Assembly: GCA_020524525.2 (NCBI GenBank)
Contig: CP129018.1
Span: forward strand, 1,492,115-1,556,114
Direction of reading: 5' to 3'
DNA: 64,000 nt
DNA from: Bacillus tianshenii
GTDB taxonomy: Bacteria > Bacillota > Bacilli > Bacillales > Bacillaceae_N
The translations under genes were made by a program, and so were the position numbers. Below, in pieces: positions 36,052 to 44,209 of the stretch (position 1 is its first letter; each line of letters begins with the position of its first letter). The notes beneath the pieces were generated by a model. It had not been told where the DNA came from. It ran no database searches and saw nothing but the letters and a program-made list of their open reading frames with translations.

Positions 36052-36229
36052 GTGAGGATAGAGGTGCAAAGACCATTAGTAGATCATTGGAGGAAAATGA
36101 GTTCCAGCGAATATGATCGAAAGGGGGATTTGCCGAAGTGTGCTAAAACTCATAATTTACCACACTGGTTTTGCATTGAATAAGTGCAGGACTGTCATAT
36201 AGTTTTTACTATATGGAGGGCTATCTCAC
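36052..36229 (+). promoter_or_regulatory. lysine riboswitch (L-box)
   Basis: Conserved blocks are present in order: GGATAGAGGTGCAA at the start, AGTAGA, GAAAGGGGGATTTGCCGAAGT, GGACTGTCATATAG and TATATGGAGGGCTATC at the end. The first and last blocks pair as P1 (GTGAG.ATAG with CTATCTCAC). Lysine binding should promote the terminator at 36254-36283 and reduce dapA expression, a classical feedback on lysine and diaminopimelate synthesis. Confidence 0.95.
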
Positions 36230-36253
36230 ACGCATTGAATAGTAATATTCATT

Positions 36254-36285
36254 GCAACAGCGGCCCTTCGTTGTTGCTTTTTTGT
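36254..36285 (+). terminator. lysine riboswitch terminator
   Basis: Stem GCAACAGCG (36254-36262) with CGTTGTTGC (36269-36277), one G-U pair, then TTTTTTG. Confidence 0.85.
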
Positions 36286-36320
36286 TTGCATAAATGCGTG
36301 CGATAAAGAATAGGGATAGA

Positions 36321-36463
36321 CCTCTATTCATAGTAAGTCGATGAGCCGAAAAGTAAACGGCAAATAGGCAGTGTGAAAACATCTGCTAATCTCCTTATTC
36401 TGTTTTAAATGCCTCTTTGGCGTTTAATACAGTAATAAGGGCATTCAAAATCATGAATAGAGG
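36321..36463 (+). ncRNA. unassigned structured leader sequestering the dapA ribosome site
   Basis: An 11-base-pair perfect helix joins CCTCTATTCAT (36321-36331) to ATGAATAGAGG (36453-36463), and the 3' arm contains the dapA Shine-Dalgarno. Inside are three hairpins: GCCG/CGGC (36345-36361); a 7-base-pair hairpin with one bulge and a GAAA tetraloop (36368-36386); and a hairpin of about 19 base pairs (36393-36440). It lies after the lysine terminator, so it is transcribed only on read-through. It fits no riboswitch class that I recognise. A small palindromic repeat inserted here is the main alternative. Confidence 0.55.
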
Positions 36464-36473
36464 GTGAATGAAA

Positions 36474-37361
36474 ATGAACTTTGGCGAAGTTTTAACAGCG
36501 ATGGTAACACCAATGGACACAAACGGTAATATTGATTTTCCACAAACGAAAAACTTAATTAATCATTTAATTCAAAACGGAAGTGACGGTCTTGTTGTCG
36601 CTGGTACAACAGGTGAATCTCCGACACTAACAAATGAAGAAAAACTGGAATTGTTTGCATTTACAGTTGAAGTCGTGAATGGCCGCGTTCCTGTTATTGC
36701 TGGAACTGGTTCAAACAATACACGCGCTTCCATCCAACTTACACAACAAGCTGAAAAATGTGGTGTTGATGGTATTATGCTCGTTACACCATATTATAAT
36801 AAACCAAATCAAGAAGGTATGTATCAACATTTTAAAGCAATTGCAGAGGCTACTTCCCTGCCTGTTATGCTTTATAACATTCCTGGACGCAGTGCTGCAG
36901 GCTTAACTGTTGATACAATTGTACAACTTTCACAAATTCAAAATATCGTCAGCGTAAAAGAAGCAAGCGGCGATCTTGAAGCAATGACACGTATTATTTA
37001 CCAAACAGACGAGTCATTTACTTTATACAGTGGGGATGACGGCTTAACGCTTCCAGTTCTTTCAATTGGTGGAGCTGGTGTTGTTTCAGTATCTTCTCAC
37101 ATTTTCGGTAATGAAATGAAGCAAATGGTGACAAGCTATCGCAAAGGCGATGTGAAACGTGCAGCAGCAATTCACCAAGAACTACTTCCAATGATGAAAG
37201 CATTATTTATGGCACCTAGCCCTTCCCCAGTAAAAGCTGCACTTCAAATGTATGGGTTAGATGTCGGCGGTGTTCGCTTACCAATGGTTCCATTAACTGA
37301 TATGGAACGCCAAGCATTGTTTGAAATCATCCGCCCCAAACTAAATGTAGCAGTCAGCTAA
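36474..37361 (+). CDS. dapA: 4-hydroxy-tetrahydrodipicolinate synthase
   Basis: This class I aldolase condenses pyruvate and aspartate semialdehyde in the lysine/diaminopimelate pathway. From the ATG at 36474 it is 295 residues and begins MNFGEVLTAMVTPM, like B. subtilis DapA. The in-frame ATG at 36468 is only three bases from AGAGGG and is less likely. Catalytic residues: Lys in VSVKEASGD (about 162), Tyr in VMLYNIPGR (about 134), and GTTGESPTL. It stands alone behind a lysine riboswitch and a second structured leader, unlike the asd-dapG-dapA order of B. subtilis. Confidence 0.95.
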   Translation: MNFGEVLTAMVTPMDTNGNIDFPQTKNLINHLIQNGSDGLVVAGTTGESPTLTNEEKLELFAFTVEVVNGRVPVIAGTGSNNTRASIQLTQQAEKCGVDGIMLVTPYYNKPNQEGMYQHFKAIAEATSLPVMLYNIPGRSAAGLTVDTIVQLSQIQNIVSVKEASGDLEAMTRIIYQTDESFTLYSGDDGLTLPVLSIGGAGVVSVSSHIFGNEMKQMVTSYRKGDVKRAAAIHQELLPMMKALFMAPSPSPVKAALQMYGLDVGGVRLPMVPLTDMERQALFEIIRPKLNVAVS

Positions 37362-37390
37362 TTGATTCAAAAATTCCATGTTGATGTCAA

Positions 37391-37420
37391 AGTCCGCGTT
37401 TCTGCGGGCTCTTTTTTTTT
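37391..37420 (+). terminator. terminator of dapA
   Basis: Stem AGTCCGCG with TGCGGGCT (two G-U pairs) followed by nine or more T residues. Confidence 0.85.
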
Positions 37421-37423
37421 GCG

Positions 37424-37760
37424 AAAAGCGGAGGCGAATCGCTCAGAAACCTTGTTTGCTGGAGCCTTCACGCATAGAGGCGCTCTTTGCCTCGGAGCGG
37501 GAAGGTGAAGCAACACAATTTTCTATTCGCGCAGATGGACATAAGAAAAGCGGAGAAAGCCCGCTTAAATCGATCGGCTGGTGGAGCTTCTGACAAAGAA
37601 GGTCGGTCTTTACCTTCGACAGAAGAAGCGAAGTAGCCCGACGATTTGGCTTTCGCAGCTAGGTCAAAGGAACACTGGCTAAGAACCTCATGTCCTGTGC
37701 GTCAAAAGCGGAGCCGGCTTGCGCATCAGCACCAAGCATAAGACAAGCTTCTTTTTTAAT
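37424..37760. repeat. three-unit dispersed repeat, Bacillaceae intergenic type
   Basis: The non-coding stretch between dapA and ilvA has three copies of AAAAGCGGAG (37424-37433, 37546-37555, 37704-37713). Each is followed by GC-rich, hairpin-prone sequence unlike the AT-rich surroundings, for example GGAGCCGGCTTGCGCATCAG near 37711. The last unit ends with GCATAAGACAAGCTTCTTTTTT. This style (AAAAGCGgAgg..., ...CATAAGAC...) is familiar from repeated intergenic elements of many Bacillus genomes. A 71-codon frame across it (37378-37593) is not credible. Spacing is irregular, so it is not a CRISPR array. Confidence 0.6.
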
Positions 37761-37780
37761 ATTTAGACTTCTCTTAATTT

Positions 37781-37809
37781 TTGTCTTTTGTATGTTATAT
37801 TAATATATA
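37781..37809 (+). promoter_or_regulatory. promoter of ilvA
   Basis: TTGTCT (37781-37786), a 17-base spacer and TATATA (37804-37809), about 40 bases before the TTG start. Confidence 0.55.
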
Positions 37810-37848
37810 GTCACGAAATGTTCAATACTTAAAATGAGGTGTGATAGC

Positions 37849-39057
37849 TTGCTTACTATTGATCAAATCCAACAAGCCAGAAAGCAACTTCAAGGAATTA
37901 TTCATACAACTCCTCTCGATTATTCAAAGACCTTCAGTGATATCTCCGGACAACAAGTTTATTTAAAGCTTGAAAATCTCCAAAAAACAGGAGCTTTTAA
38001 AGTACGCGGAGCCTACAACAAATTAAATGCCTTAACAAAGGAAGAACGTGAAAAAGGTGTCATTGCGGCATCAGCAGGAAACCATGCTCAGGGTGTTGCA
38101 TTTGCAGGAGCAATCTCGAACGTTCCTGTAACGATTGTTATGCCTGAACGCGCTCCACTTACAAAGGTACAAGCAACGAAAGAATATGGAGCAAATGTTG
38201 TTCTTCACGGTGATATTTTTGATGAATCATTAGAGAAGGCTCAAGAAATTCAGAAGGAAACAGGCGCAACGTTTCTTCATCCTTTTGATGATGATGCGGT
38301 TATGGCTGGTCAAGGAACGATCGGGCTTGAAATTCTCGAACAACTGCCGGATGTTGACGCTCTCGTTGTTCCTGTTGGTGGAGGCGGTTTAATTTCTGGG
38401 ATTGCTAAAGCAATAAAAGAAACAAATCCAACTGTTCAAGTAATCGGTGTTGAATCAGAAGCAGCCTCCAGTATGAGCGCATCCCTTCACGCAAAAAAAA
38501 TAACCCAAATCTCCCCTGGTGAAACAATTGCTGATGGCATTGCTGTAAAGCAGCCTGGCGAAAAAACGTTTCAATACATTCAACAATATGTAGACGAAAT
38601 TGTTACTGTGAGTGAATTAGAAATCTCACGTACGATGTTATATTTACTAGAACGGAATAAACAAATTGTTGAGGGGTCTGGAGCTGCTGCTTTAGCGGCT
38701 CTTCTCTATCACAAATTACCGTTTACAAATAAACGTACGGCAGTCGTAATCAGCGGCGGGAATGTAGACGTGAACTTTATTTCACGCATTATTGAGCATG
38801 GGCTTGTAGAAGCGGGGCGGTTTGTTACCTTCTTTACAATGATTCCAGACAGACCAGGACAACTAAACAACCTTCTAAGTATCATAGCAAACTTAGAAGC
38901 AAATGTCCTAAGCGTCCACCATCACCGCCAAGGCTCACGTGTAACACCAGGCCTTACAGAAGTAGAGTTTTCTTTAGAAACACGTGACCGCAAACATATT
39001 GAAGAAGTTGCTATTGCTCTTATTCATGCAGGGTATGAAGTGAAAGAAAAAATATAA
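37849..39057 (+). CDS. ilvA: threonine dehydratase (threonine ammonia-lyase)
   Basis: This PLP enzyme converts threonine to 2-oxobutanoate, the first step toward isoleucine. From TTG at 37849, seven bases after GAGGTG, it has 402 residues; the in-frame ATG at 37834 overlaps the ribosome site. PLP lysine lies in KTGAFKVRGAYNK (about 51) and the glycine-rich loop is VPVGGGGLISG. A single C-terminal ACT-like domain (about 320-402, FTMIPDRPGQLNNLLSII) marks the form with one regulatory domain. B. subtilis IlvA is about 422 residues. It shares the product 2-oxobutanoate with the methionine gamma-lyase nearby. Confidence 0.9.
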   Translation: MLTIDQIQQARKQLQGIIHTTPLDYSKTFSDISGQQVYLKLENLQKTGAFKVRGAYNKLNALTKEEREKGVIAASAGNHAQGVAFAGAISNVPVTIVMPERAPLTKVQATKEYGANVVLHGDIFDESLEKAQEIQKETGATFLHPFDDDAVMAGQGTIGLEILEQLPDVDALVVPVGGGGLISGIAKAIKETNPTVQVIGVESEAASSMSASLHAKKITQISPGETIADGIAVKQPGEKTFQYIQQYVDEIVTVSELEISRTMLYLLERNKQIVEGSGAAALAALLYHKLPFTNKRTAVVISGGNVDVNFISRIIEHGLVEAGRFVTFFTMIPDRPGQLNNLLSIIANLEANVLSVHHHRQGSRVTPGLTEVEFSLETRDRKHIEEVAIALIHAGYEVKEKI

Positions 39058-39072
39058 TAATCCGTAATTAAT

Positions 39073-39104
39073 AAACCGACAGACCTTTGTTAGCCTGTCG
39101 GTTT
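39073..39104. terminator. bidirectional terminator ilvA / map
   Basis: Perfect stem AAACCGACAG (39073-39082) with CTGTCGGTTT (39095-39104), T-rich in both directions. Confidence 0.85.
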
Positions 39105-39110
39105 TGCTTG

Positions 39111-39863
39111 TTATTCTCCCTGCTCAGTTAAAATAACCGGGCCATCTTTCGTAATTGCAATTGTATGTTCATATTGTGCCGAAAGTGAGCCATCATAGGT
39201 GCGGGCCGTCCACCCGTTTTTATCCATTTTACTTTGATATGCACCGATATTGATCATCGGCTCGATTGTAATAACCATTCCTTCTTTTAATCGCTGACCT
39301 TTGCCTGCATTACCAAAGTGCGGGATATACGGGTCTTCATGAATGGTTTTGCCAATGCCATGACCTGTAAAATCTCTTACAACCGAAAAACCTTCTGCTT
39401 CAACAAAAGATTGAATGGCATGCCCAATATCACCTAGTCGATTCCCAGGTTGCGCCTGTTCAATTGCCTTATAAAGCGATTCTTTTGTTACATCTAGTAA
39501 ATGTCTTGTTTCATCTGAAACGGTGCCCACTGGATGCGTCCATGCTGAATCTGCCAGGCCTCCCTTATAATTCACTACCATATCGATTGTAACGATATCT
39601 CCTTCTACAAGCGGTTCTTCTCGCGGAAAACCATGACATATTTCATCATTTATTGAAGCACATGTTGCAAACTCATACCCTTCATATCCTTTTTGCTCAG
39701 CTGTTGCCCCATGCTCTTCTAAAAAGTCTTCAACAAATTGTTCAATGTCCATTGTTGAAATACCTGGCTTAATAATCTTAGCAATTTCCTTATGACAGGC
39801 CGCAAGAATCTTCCCCGCCTCTGCCATTAATTCAATTTCTCTTTGAGATTTTAATGAAATCAT
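39111..39863 (-). CDS. map: methionine aminopeptidase, type I
   Basis: This 250-residue metallopeptidase removes N-terminal methionine from new proteins. Metal ligands are visible: two Asp in TIDMVVNYKGGLADSAWT, His in GHGIGKTIHEDP, Glu in VITIEPM and Glu in QYEHTIAI. It is outside the usual adk-map-infA cluster, so it is probably the second, YflG-like paralogue of Bacillus. AAGGGGTAGA precedes the ATG. Confidence 0.92.
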   Translation of the reverse strand: MISLKSQREIELMAEAGKILAACHKEIAKIIKPGISTMDIEQFVEDFLEEHGATAEQKGYEGYEFATCASINDEICHGFPREEPLVEGDIVTIDMVVNYKGGLADSAWTHPVGTVSDETRHLLDVTKESLYKAIEQAQPGNRLGDIGHAIQSFVEAEGFSVVRDFTGHGIGKTIHEDPYIPHFGNAGKGQRLKEGMVITIEPMINIGAYQSKMDKNGWTARTYDGSLSAQYEHTIAITKDGPVILTEQGE

Positions 39864-40097
39864 CGAAATACTCTACCCCTTATTTCGTAAATTTTTTATT
39901 GTTAATTATGATTATGCTGTTTTGTCATGTTATTTTACTTTCGGAGTTTATATGACAATCCTTATAAAGCTTAACACGTTCCTTAGTTCATTACCATTTC
40001 AGCGCTTTTCGGCCATACAACTTTATACAACAATATACCATTTTTTCATATTTTTGTTATAATTGTAGTAGTGTTTTGTTGAATGGGGGAGAGAATA

Positions 40098-40556
40098 ATT
40101 AAAAATCAAAAAGGACTAACGTTAATTGAGTTACTTGCTGTTATTGTCATTTTAGGAGTAATTGCTGCAATTGCTGTGCCTTCTGTCGGAAAAATAATCG
40201 AAAATGCAAAAAAAGATGCTCATATTGCAAACGCTACTCGTATAGTTGAGGCAACCAGGCTATATCTCATAAATGAAAATCCTAACTTTTCGCTTTACAA
40301 TTCTTCTTATGACTACGTAGACATTAAACTCCTTCAACTAAAAGAAAAAGGGTACATGCCAGAAATTAAGTCACCAACCAATCAAAACCCTTATCATCTC
40401 AAAGAAACAAAGATTCGAATTGAAAAGCATGCAACAGGGGAAGTAAAATATAGTGTTCGATTAATACCGAGTAGAGATAATGGAAATCATGGAGATATGT
40501 ATTTTAATGATTATGTTGAAAATTTAAATCGAGATAACATTCAATTAAAAGAATAA
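40098..40556 (+). CDS. type IV pilin-like prepilin (ComGC-like), probable non-AUG start
   Basis: This secreted pseudopilin has a class III signal: a basic leader KNQKG, cleavage before LTLIE with the +5 Glu, and the hydrophobic stretch LLAVIVILGVIAAIAVPSV. The body of about 120 residues is hydrophilic. The open frame begins with ATG at 40083, but that ATG has no ribosome site; a GGGGGAGA follows it, six bases before the in-frame ATT codon at 40098, which would give the usual MKNQKG start. The first base of the feature is therefore inferred. It stands alone, without comG or pilus genes, and has its own TATAAT (near 40058) and terminator. Confidence 0.75.
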   Translation: MKNQKGLTLIELLAVIVILGVIAAIAVPSVGKIIENAKKDAHIANATRIVEATRLYLINENPNFSLYNSSYDYVDIKLLQLKEKGYMPEIKSPTNQNPYHLKETKIRIEKHATGEVKYSVRLIPSRDNGNHGDMYFNDYVENLNRDNIQLKE

Positions 40557-40586
40557 AATCCCTGCGCAACTCGCAGGGATTTTATA
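40556..40586 (+). terminator. terminator of the pseudopilin gene
   Basis: Stem AAATCCCTGCG with CGCAGGGATTT (40556-40582) followed by TATA. Confidence 0.8.
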
Positions 40587-40665
40587 GGGGAGAATGAATG
40601 TGTGTTACACTTTCTTACGGTCTATTATATAAACTCGATAGGAGGACTACCTGATTTCAAATTTC

Positions 40666-42180
40666 TTATACATGTGTAAGGCTTTCTGCTGCTTTTCTCA
40701 TTGAACCTGTTTGTTCAAATTGAGAATGCCATGATAATGCTTTTTCCAGCATATGTGGTGTGTGGCCCCCTCGCTTACACGCTTCGTCAAAATAACCTCG
40801 AAGTGCTTCACGATAAGATGGATGGGCACAATTTTCAATAATTGCAACAGCACGTTCGCGTGGAGAAAGTCCTCGCAAATCTGCTGCACCTTGCTCTGTT
40901 ACGATAACATCAACATCATGTTCTACATGGTCAATATGTGGTGAGAAAGGTACAATACTTGAAATGTCACCGTTTTTGGCAATCGATTTTGTCGCAAAAA
41001 TAGCAATACGTGAATTTCTTGCAAAATCACCTGATCCGCCAATTCCATTCATCATCTTCGTGCCAAGTACATGTGTTGAATTTACATTTCCGTAAATATC
41101 AACTTCTAGTGCAGTATTAATTGCAATTAAACCTAAGCGACGAATAATCTCCGGGTGATTAGAAATTTCTTGCGGTCTAAGTACGATTTTATCCTTATAT
41201 TCATCCAAGTTGTTAAACACGCGTTCCATACAATCTGGAGATAAAGTAATCGAACAACCTGATGCAAACGATGCTTTCCCTGAATCCAATAGTTCAAATA
41301 CAGAATCTTGTAAAACTTCAGAGTAAATTTCTAGGTTTTCAAACTCTGAATCAACTAATCCGTGAAGAACAGCATTCGCAACAGACCCAATCCCAGATTG
41401 GAGCGGCGCTAAATTGTTTGGCAAACGTCCGCTTGCTACTTCATCCTTCAAAAATTGAATCAGGTGTTCGGCCATCATTTTCGTTTCCTCATCTGGTGGA
41501 ATGATATTAGACGGTGAATCTGGCATATCGCTTAAGACGATGGAAACAATTTTTTCAGGGTCAATTTTGATTGCTGTTTCACCAATGCGATCGCTTACAT
41601 TTTTAATTGGAATCGCTTCACGCTCACCTTGTTTCGGCATATTGTAAATATCATGCATGCCTTCAAATGCTTCCGGCTGAGCCATGTTGACTTCAATAAT
41701 CACTTTCTTAGCACATTCCATAAAGATATTGTTGTTTCCGACACTTGTTGTTGGAATGATATAGCCTTCTTCTGTAATGCCTGCTGCTTCAATCACCGCC
41801 ACATCAATGGCTGGTAAAGCACCTGAGCGGATTTGTTCTGCAATTAATGAAAGGTGTTCGTCTGTAAATAAAACCTCTCCCTCATTAATTGCTTTCCGCA
41901 TTGTTCGATCTACCTGAAACGGTAAGCGCTTTCGAATTAAGCCTGCCTTTGTCATTAAACCATCTAAATCATTACCGAGTGACGCCCCTGTATAGACATC
42001 TAATTTCATTGGCCGTTGCTTCGCATAATCCACTAATGCTAATGGAACTGATTTTGCATCACCAGCTCTTGTGAAGCCACTTAAACCGATAACCATCCCG
42101 TCTTGAATATGGGTTATGGCTTCATCAGCACGGACTACTTTCCTTTTCAATTGTTCATTTCGAATACGCTCTAATGTCAT
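40666..42180 (-). CDS. acetyl-CoA hydrolase/transferase family CoA-transferase
   Basis: This enzyme of 504 residues from the ATG at 42180 (GGGGGG upstream) moves CoA between acetate and succinate or a similar acid, as in the Cat1/SCACT family. Visible: IGLSGFTRAGDAKSVP at the N-terminus, the oxyanion glycines around PLQSGIGSVANAVLHGL, catalytic Glu in LEIYSEVLQD (about residue 286 in SCACT numbering), and the GGSGDFARNS region. It may recycle succinyl-CoA or dispose of acetate. It is monocistronic; a LytTR regulator lies just upstream on the same strand and could control it. Confidence 0.88.
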   Translation of the reverse strand: MTLERIRNEQLKRKVVRADEAITHIQDGMVIGLSGFTRAGDAKSVPLALVDYAKQRPMKLDVYTGASLGNDLDGLMTKAGLIRKRLPFQVDRTMRKAINEGEVLFTDEHLSLIAEQIRSGALPAIDVAVIEAAGITEEGYIIPTTSVGNNNIFMECAKKVIIEVNMAQPEAFEGMHDIYNMPKQGEREAIPIKNVSDRIGETAIKIDPEKIVSIVLSDMPDSPSNIIPPDEETKMMAEHLIQFLKDEVASGRLPNNLAPLQSGIGSVANAVLHGLVDSEFENLEIYSEVLQDSVFELLDSGKASFASGCSITLSPDCMERVFNNLDEYKDKIVLRPQEISNHPEIIRRLGLIAINTALEVDIYGNVNSTHVLGTKMMNGIGGSGDFARNSRIAIFATKSIAKNGDISSIVPFSPHIDHVEHDVDVIVTEQGAADLRGLSPRERAVAIIENCAHPSYREALRGYFDEACKRGGHTPHMLEKALSWHSQFEQTGSMRKAAESLTHV

Positions 42181-42316
42181 GAGAACCCCCCTGTTCAAAT
42201 GAAGAACTGTCTGACTATAAAGTAACAGGAATTTTCAAAACATTCGCGTTGTTTTCTTTAAAATACAAAAATGAGCGATATCCGACAATTTTACAATTTA
42301 AATGATTGATTCATAC

Positions 42317-42349
42317 AAAACCCCTTTCAAGTTAACTGAAAGGGGTTTT
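42317..42349 (-). terminator. terminator of the LytTR regulator gene
   Basis: Perfect 13-base-pair stem AAAACCCCTTTCA (42317-42329) with TGAAAGGGGTTTT (42337-42349). Confidence 0.85.
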
Positions 42350-42351
42350 GG

Positions 42352-43017
42352 TTAAAAGCCTAGCAAACGTCTAAACGTGCTGGCATATCGTTGACTGACA
42401 GGTACTTTACTGTTCTCTTTGTCGTCCACTAACAATGTAAATGTGGAATGAAAATTCGGATGAATCTCTAGGATGGAAGAAATGCGAATAATAAAAGCTC
42501 GATGACAACGAACAAATTGATCAATCGGCAGGCGAGCTTCAAGCTCTGTTAAATTAAATTTATTTTGAAAAATGCCTTGCTTACTATAAATCAATGTCTT
42601 TCCGTTATTTGATTCAATGTAGTAAATATCGTTAAATGGAATAGGAATCCAGCGGTCTTCACCTTTTCCGATTAAAAAAGGCTGACTTTGAGCGAACTGT
42701 TGTCTTTGTTTCGGTGGTGAAATAATCGTAATAAAACCTTCAAGATGATTTTCTTCAATAATTGGGTAGCTTGTTGCATAATAAGGGACTCCGAAAATAC
42801 TTTTCTCAACAAGCCTTGATGATTGCTGACGTGCCTTTAATGCTTCGTAAGTGACGGTACCTTCTCTTAAATCCTCACCTGGTTTTAAATGAATATCAAT
42901 TTTTTGACCGGGTTGATAATAGAGAAACTTTCGCTCATCTGCAATCGCAAACGCAGCATCTTTTGGAAGTAAATTTGAAATCGTCTTGGCAATTAGTGTG
43001 CATGATTGTCTTTCCAT
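42352..43017 (-). CDS. LytTR-family transcription regulator with PAS-like sensor
   Basis: This 221-residue protein has an N-terminal sensor-like domain (residues 1-110, ..FAIADERKFLYYQPGQ.., ..GVPYYATSYPII..GFITII..), which resembles a PAS fold, and a LytTR DNA-binding domain (about 115-221, PFNDIYYIESNNGKTLIYS.., FVRCHRAFIIRISSILEI). There is no receiver domain, so it is not a classical two-component regulator; it probably senses a small molecule directly. A good GAGGGGAA site precedes the ATG. The CoA-transferase gene lies just downstream on the same strand and is a candidate target. Confidence 0.8.
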   Translation of the reverse strand: MERQSCTLIAKTISNLLPKDAAFAIADERKFLYYQPGQKIDIHLKPGEDLREGTVTYEALKARQQSSRLVEKSIFGVPYYATSYPIIEENHLEGFITIISPPKQRQQFAQSQPFLIGKGEDRWIPIPFNDIYYIESNNGKTLIYSKQGIFQNKFNLTELEARLPIDQFVRCHRAFIIRISSILEIHPNFHSTFTLLVDDKENSKVPVSQRYASTFRRLLGF

Positions 43018-43109
43018 ATGACATTCCCCTCAAAATCTGGTTTGTATTGTCTATAAGAATATCAAAAAATTGAGTTTTTGGAAAAGACTTTACTGAGAAA
43101 AATGTGGTT

Positions 43110-43880
43110 TCAACGAATACTTTGATATGTAAACGATATCACTTCTTGTTTTGCATCATGATAGGCTTTCTGTAGCCCGATTTTTTCAATTGCACTTTTA
43201 TCTATCATTTTATATGGCAAATCTACAACAGGCGCATGAACAAATGGTGAAAATGACAGCCCGACTGTTGTCTCGTTTATAAAGGCTGGCTTAATTGTTT
43301 CTTTATTATTCCACGAAAATGTTTGTGCAAATCCGTTTCGAAACCAACTGATTTCTTTTTCCTTTGCGCAATTTGGTGGGTTAAGACAAATATAGAGGGA
43401 AACATTATCAAAAAATTGAAGTAATTTAAAATGAAAAAGTACTGCTTCATCTTCTTCAGTGATTTGTTCTTTCTCTGCAAGCCTTTTTCTTCTGTTCGCT
43501 TCATGATTTAAAAAAGGCCTTACGCGTTCATCCTCTTCCATACCCGCGAAAAATGAAGCATAGTGCATACTGCATAAAAAAGCCGCATAAAGACTTTTCG
43601 CTTCAACCTCATCAATCCCTTGTATGTACGCTTCGACTTTGGGCTCGAGTGGATAGTGCTGAAAGGAAACTGGTTTCATATTCTCCTGATTCAATAAAGG
43701 AGCTTCATCTAGTGGAATCCATGCTCTGTCATGCTCTGTAATGGCAATTACTACTTCTTCTTTCCGCTCCAGTCCATGAAAGTAGTCATCTTTTACATGC
43801 TTTGCAAGCTCTCCTGAAATAATTGAATGATCATATTGTGTGACAAGCCTGACCCGTTCCTCTAAATCAAGTACAATCAT
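43110..43880 (-). CDS. DUF3891 family protein
   Basis: This 256-residue soluble protein has histidines in an HD-like arrangement (QYDHSIISGELAKH, ITEHDRAW, CSMHYASFF). This fits the DUF3891 family; its role is unknown. GGAGGAG precedes the ATG. A LytTR regulator follows downstream with 92 bases between, and a small ORF lies upstream behind a terminator. Confidence 0.65.
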   Translation of the reverse strand: MIVLDLEERVRLVTQYDHSIISGELAKHVKDDYFHGLERKEEVVIAITEHDRAWIPLDEAPLLNQENMKPVSFQHYPLEPKVEAYIQGIDEVEAKSLYAAFLCSMHYASFFAGMEEDERVRPFLNHEANRRKRLAEKEQITEEDEAVLFHFKLLQFFDNVSLYICLNPPNCAKEKEISWFRNGFAQTFSWNNKETIKPAFINETTVGLSFSPFVHAPVVDLPYKMIDKSAIEKIGLQKAYHDAKQEVISFTYQSIR

Positions 43881-43951
43881 TGAAACTCCTCCATTTAATT
43901 GGTTTTATATACATTTCCTAAAAAATACTTAAATTCCTGCCTTCATTTCGA

Positions 43952-43988
43952 AAATAAACCGTTGACGTTAATCGTCAACGGTTTATTT
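43952..43988 (-). terminator. terminator of a small gene
   Basis: Perfect 16-base-pair stem (43952-43967 with 43973-43988); the stop codon of the upstream small gene lies in its arm. Confidence 0.85.
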
Positions 43989-44162
43989 AGAATCATCGTA
44001 ATCATAACGGAATCCATCCTCTAAAGGTGGTTGTTGCGTTTCGGATAATCTCAATAATAAACGGTGGTAGCTTAGTGCTTCATCATCACTGGCCCGTTCC
44101 ACAGCAGTATGAATTGCTTTTTTGATTAGTGCTTTCTCTTCTTGGTTTAACTGCAATTGCAT
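43983..44162 (-). CDS. small helical protein, 59 residues, unknown
   Basis: The frame starts with ATG at 44162, eight bases after AGAGG, and ends inside a strong terminator. The peptide is mostly helical and charged (NQEEKALIKKAIHTAVERAS..), with a Pro/acidic tail (PPLEDGFRYDYDDSK). No family recognised. Good translation signals and its own terminator support a real gene, possibly transcribed together with the hydrolase gene upstream. Confidence 0.65.
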   Translation of the reverse strand: MQLQLNQEEKALIKKAIHTAVERASDDEALSYHRLLLRLSETQQPPLEDGFRYDYDDSK

Positions 44163-44209
44163 AAGCAAAACCTCTTTTTTCTTTTTAGTGTGCCGACTTA
44201 TATGACGAT

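Noticed and set aside
36301-36463. T-box or known riboswitch in the second dapA leader element
   Set aside because: There is no AGGGTGGNACC motif, specifier loop or other class consensus; left as unassigned.
37378-37593. 71-codon frame after dapA
   Set aside because: It begins before the dapA terminator and crosses the repeat units; it has no ribosome site.
37424-37760. Possible CRISPR array from the repeated AAAAGCGGAG
   Set aside because: The units are only ten bases long, with irregular spacing and structured tails, and there are no cas genes.
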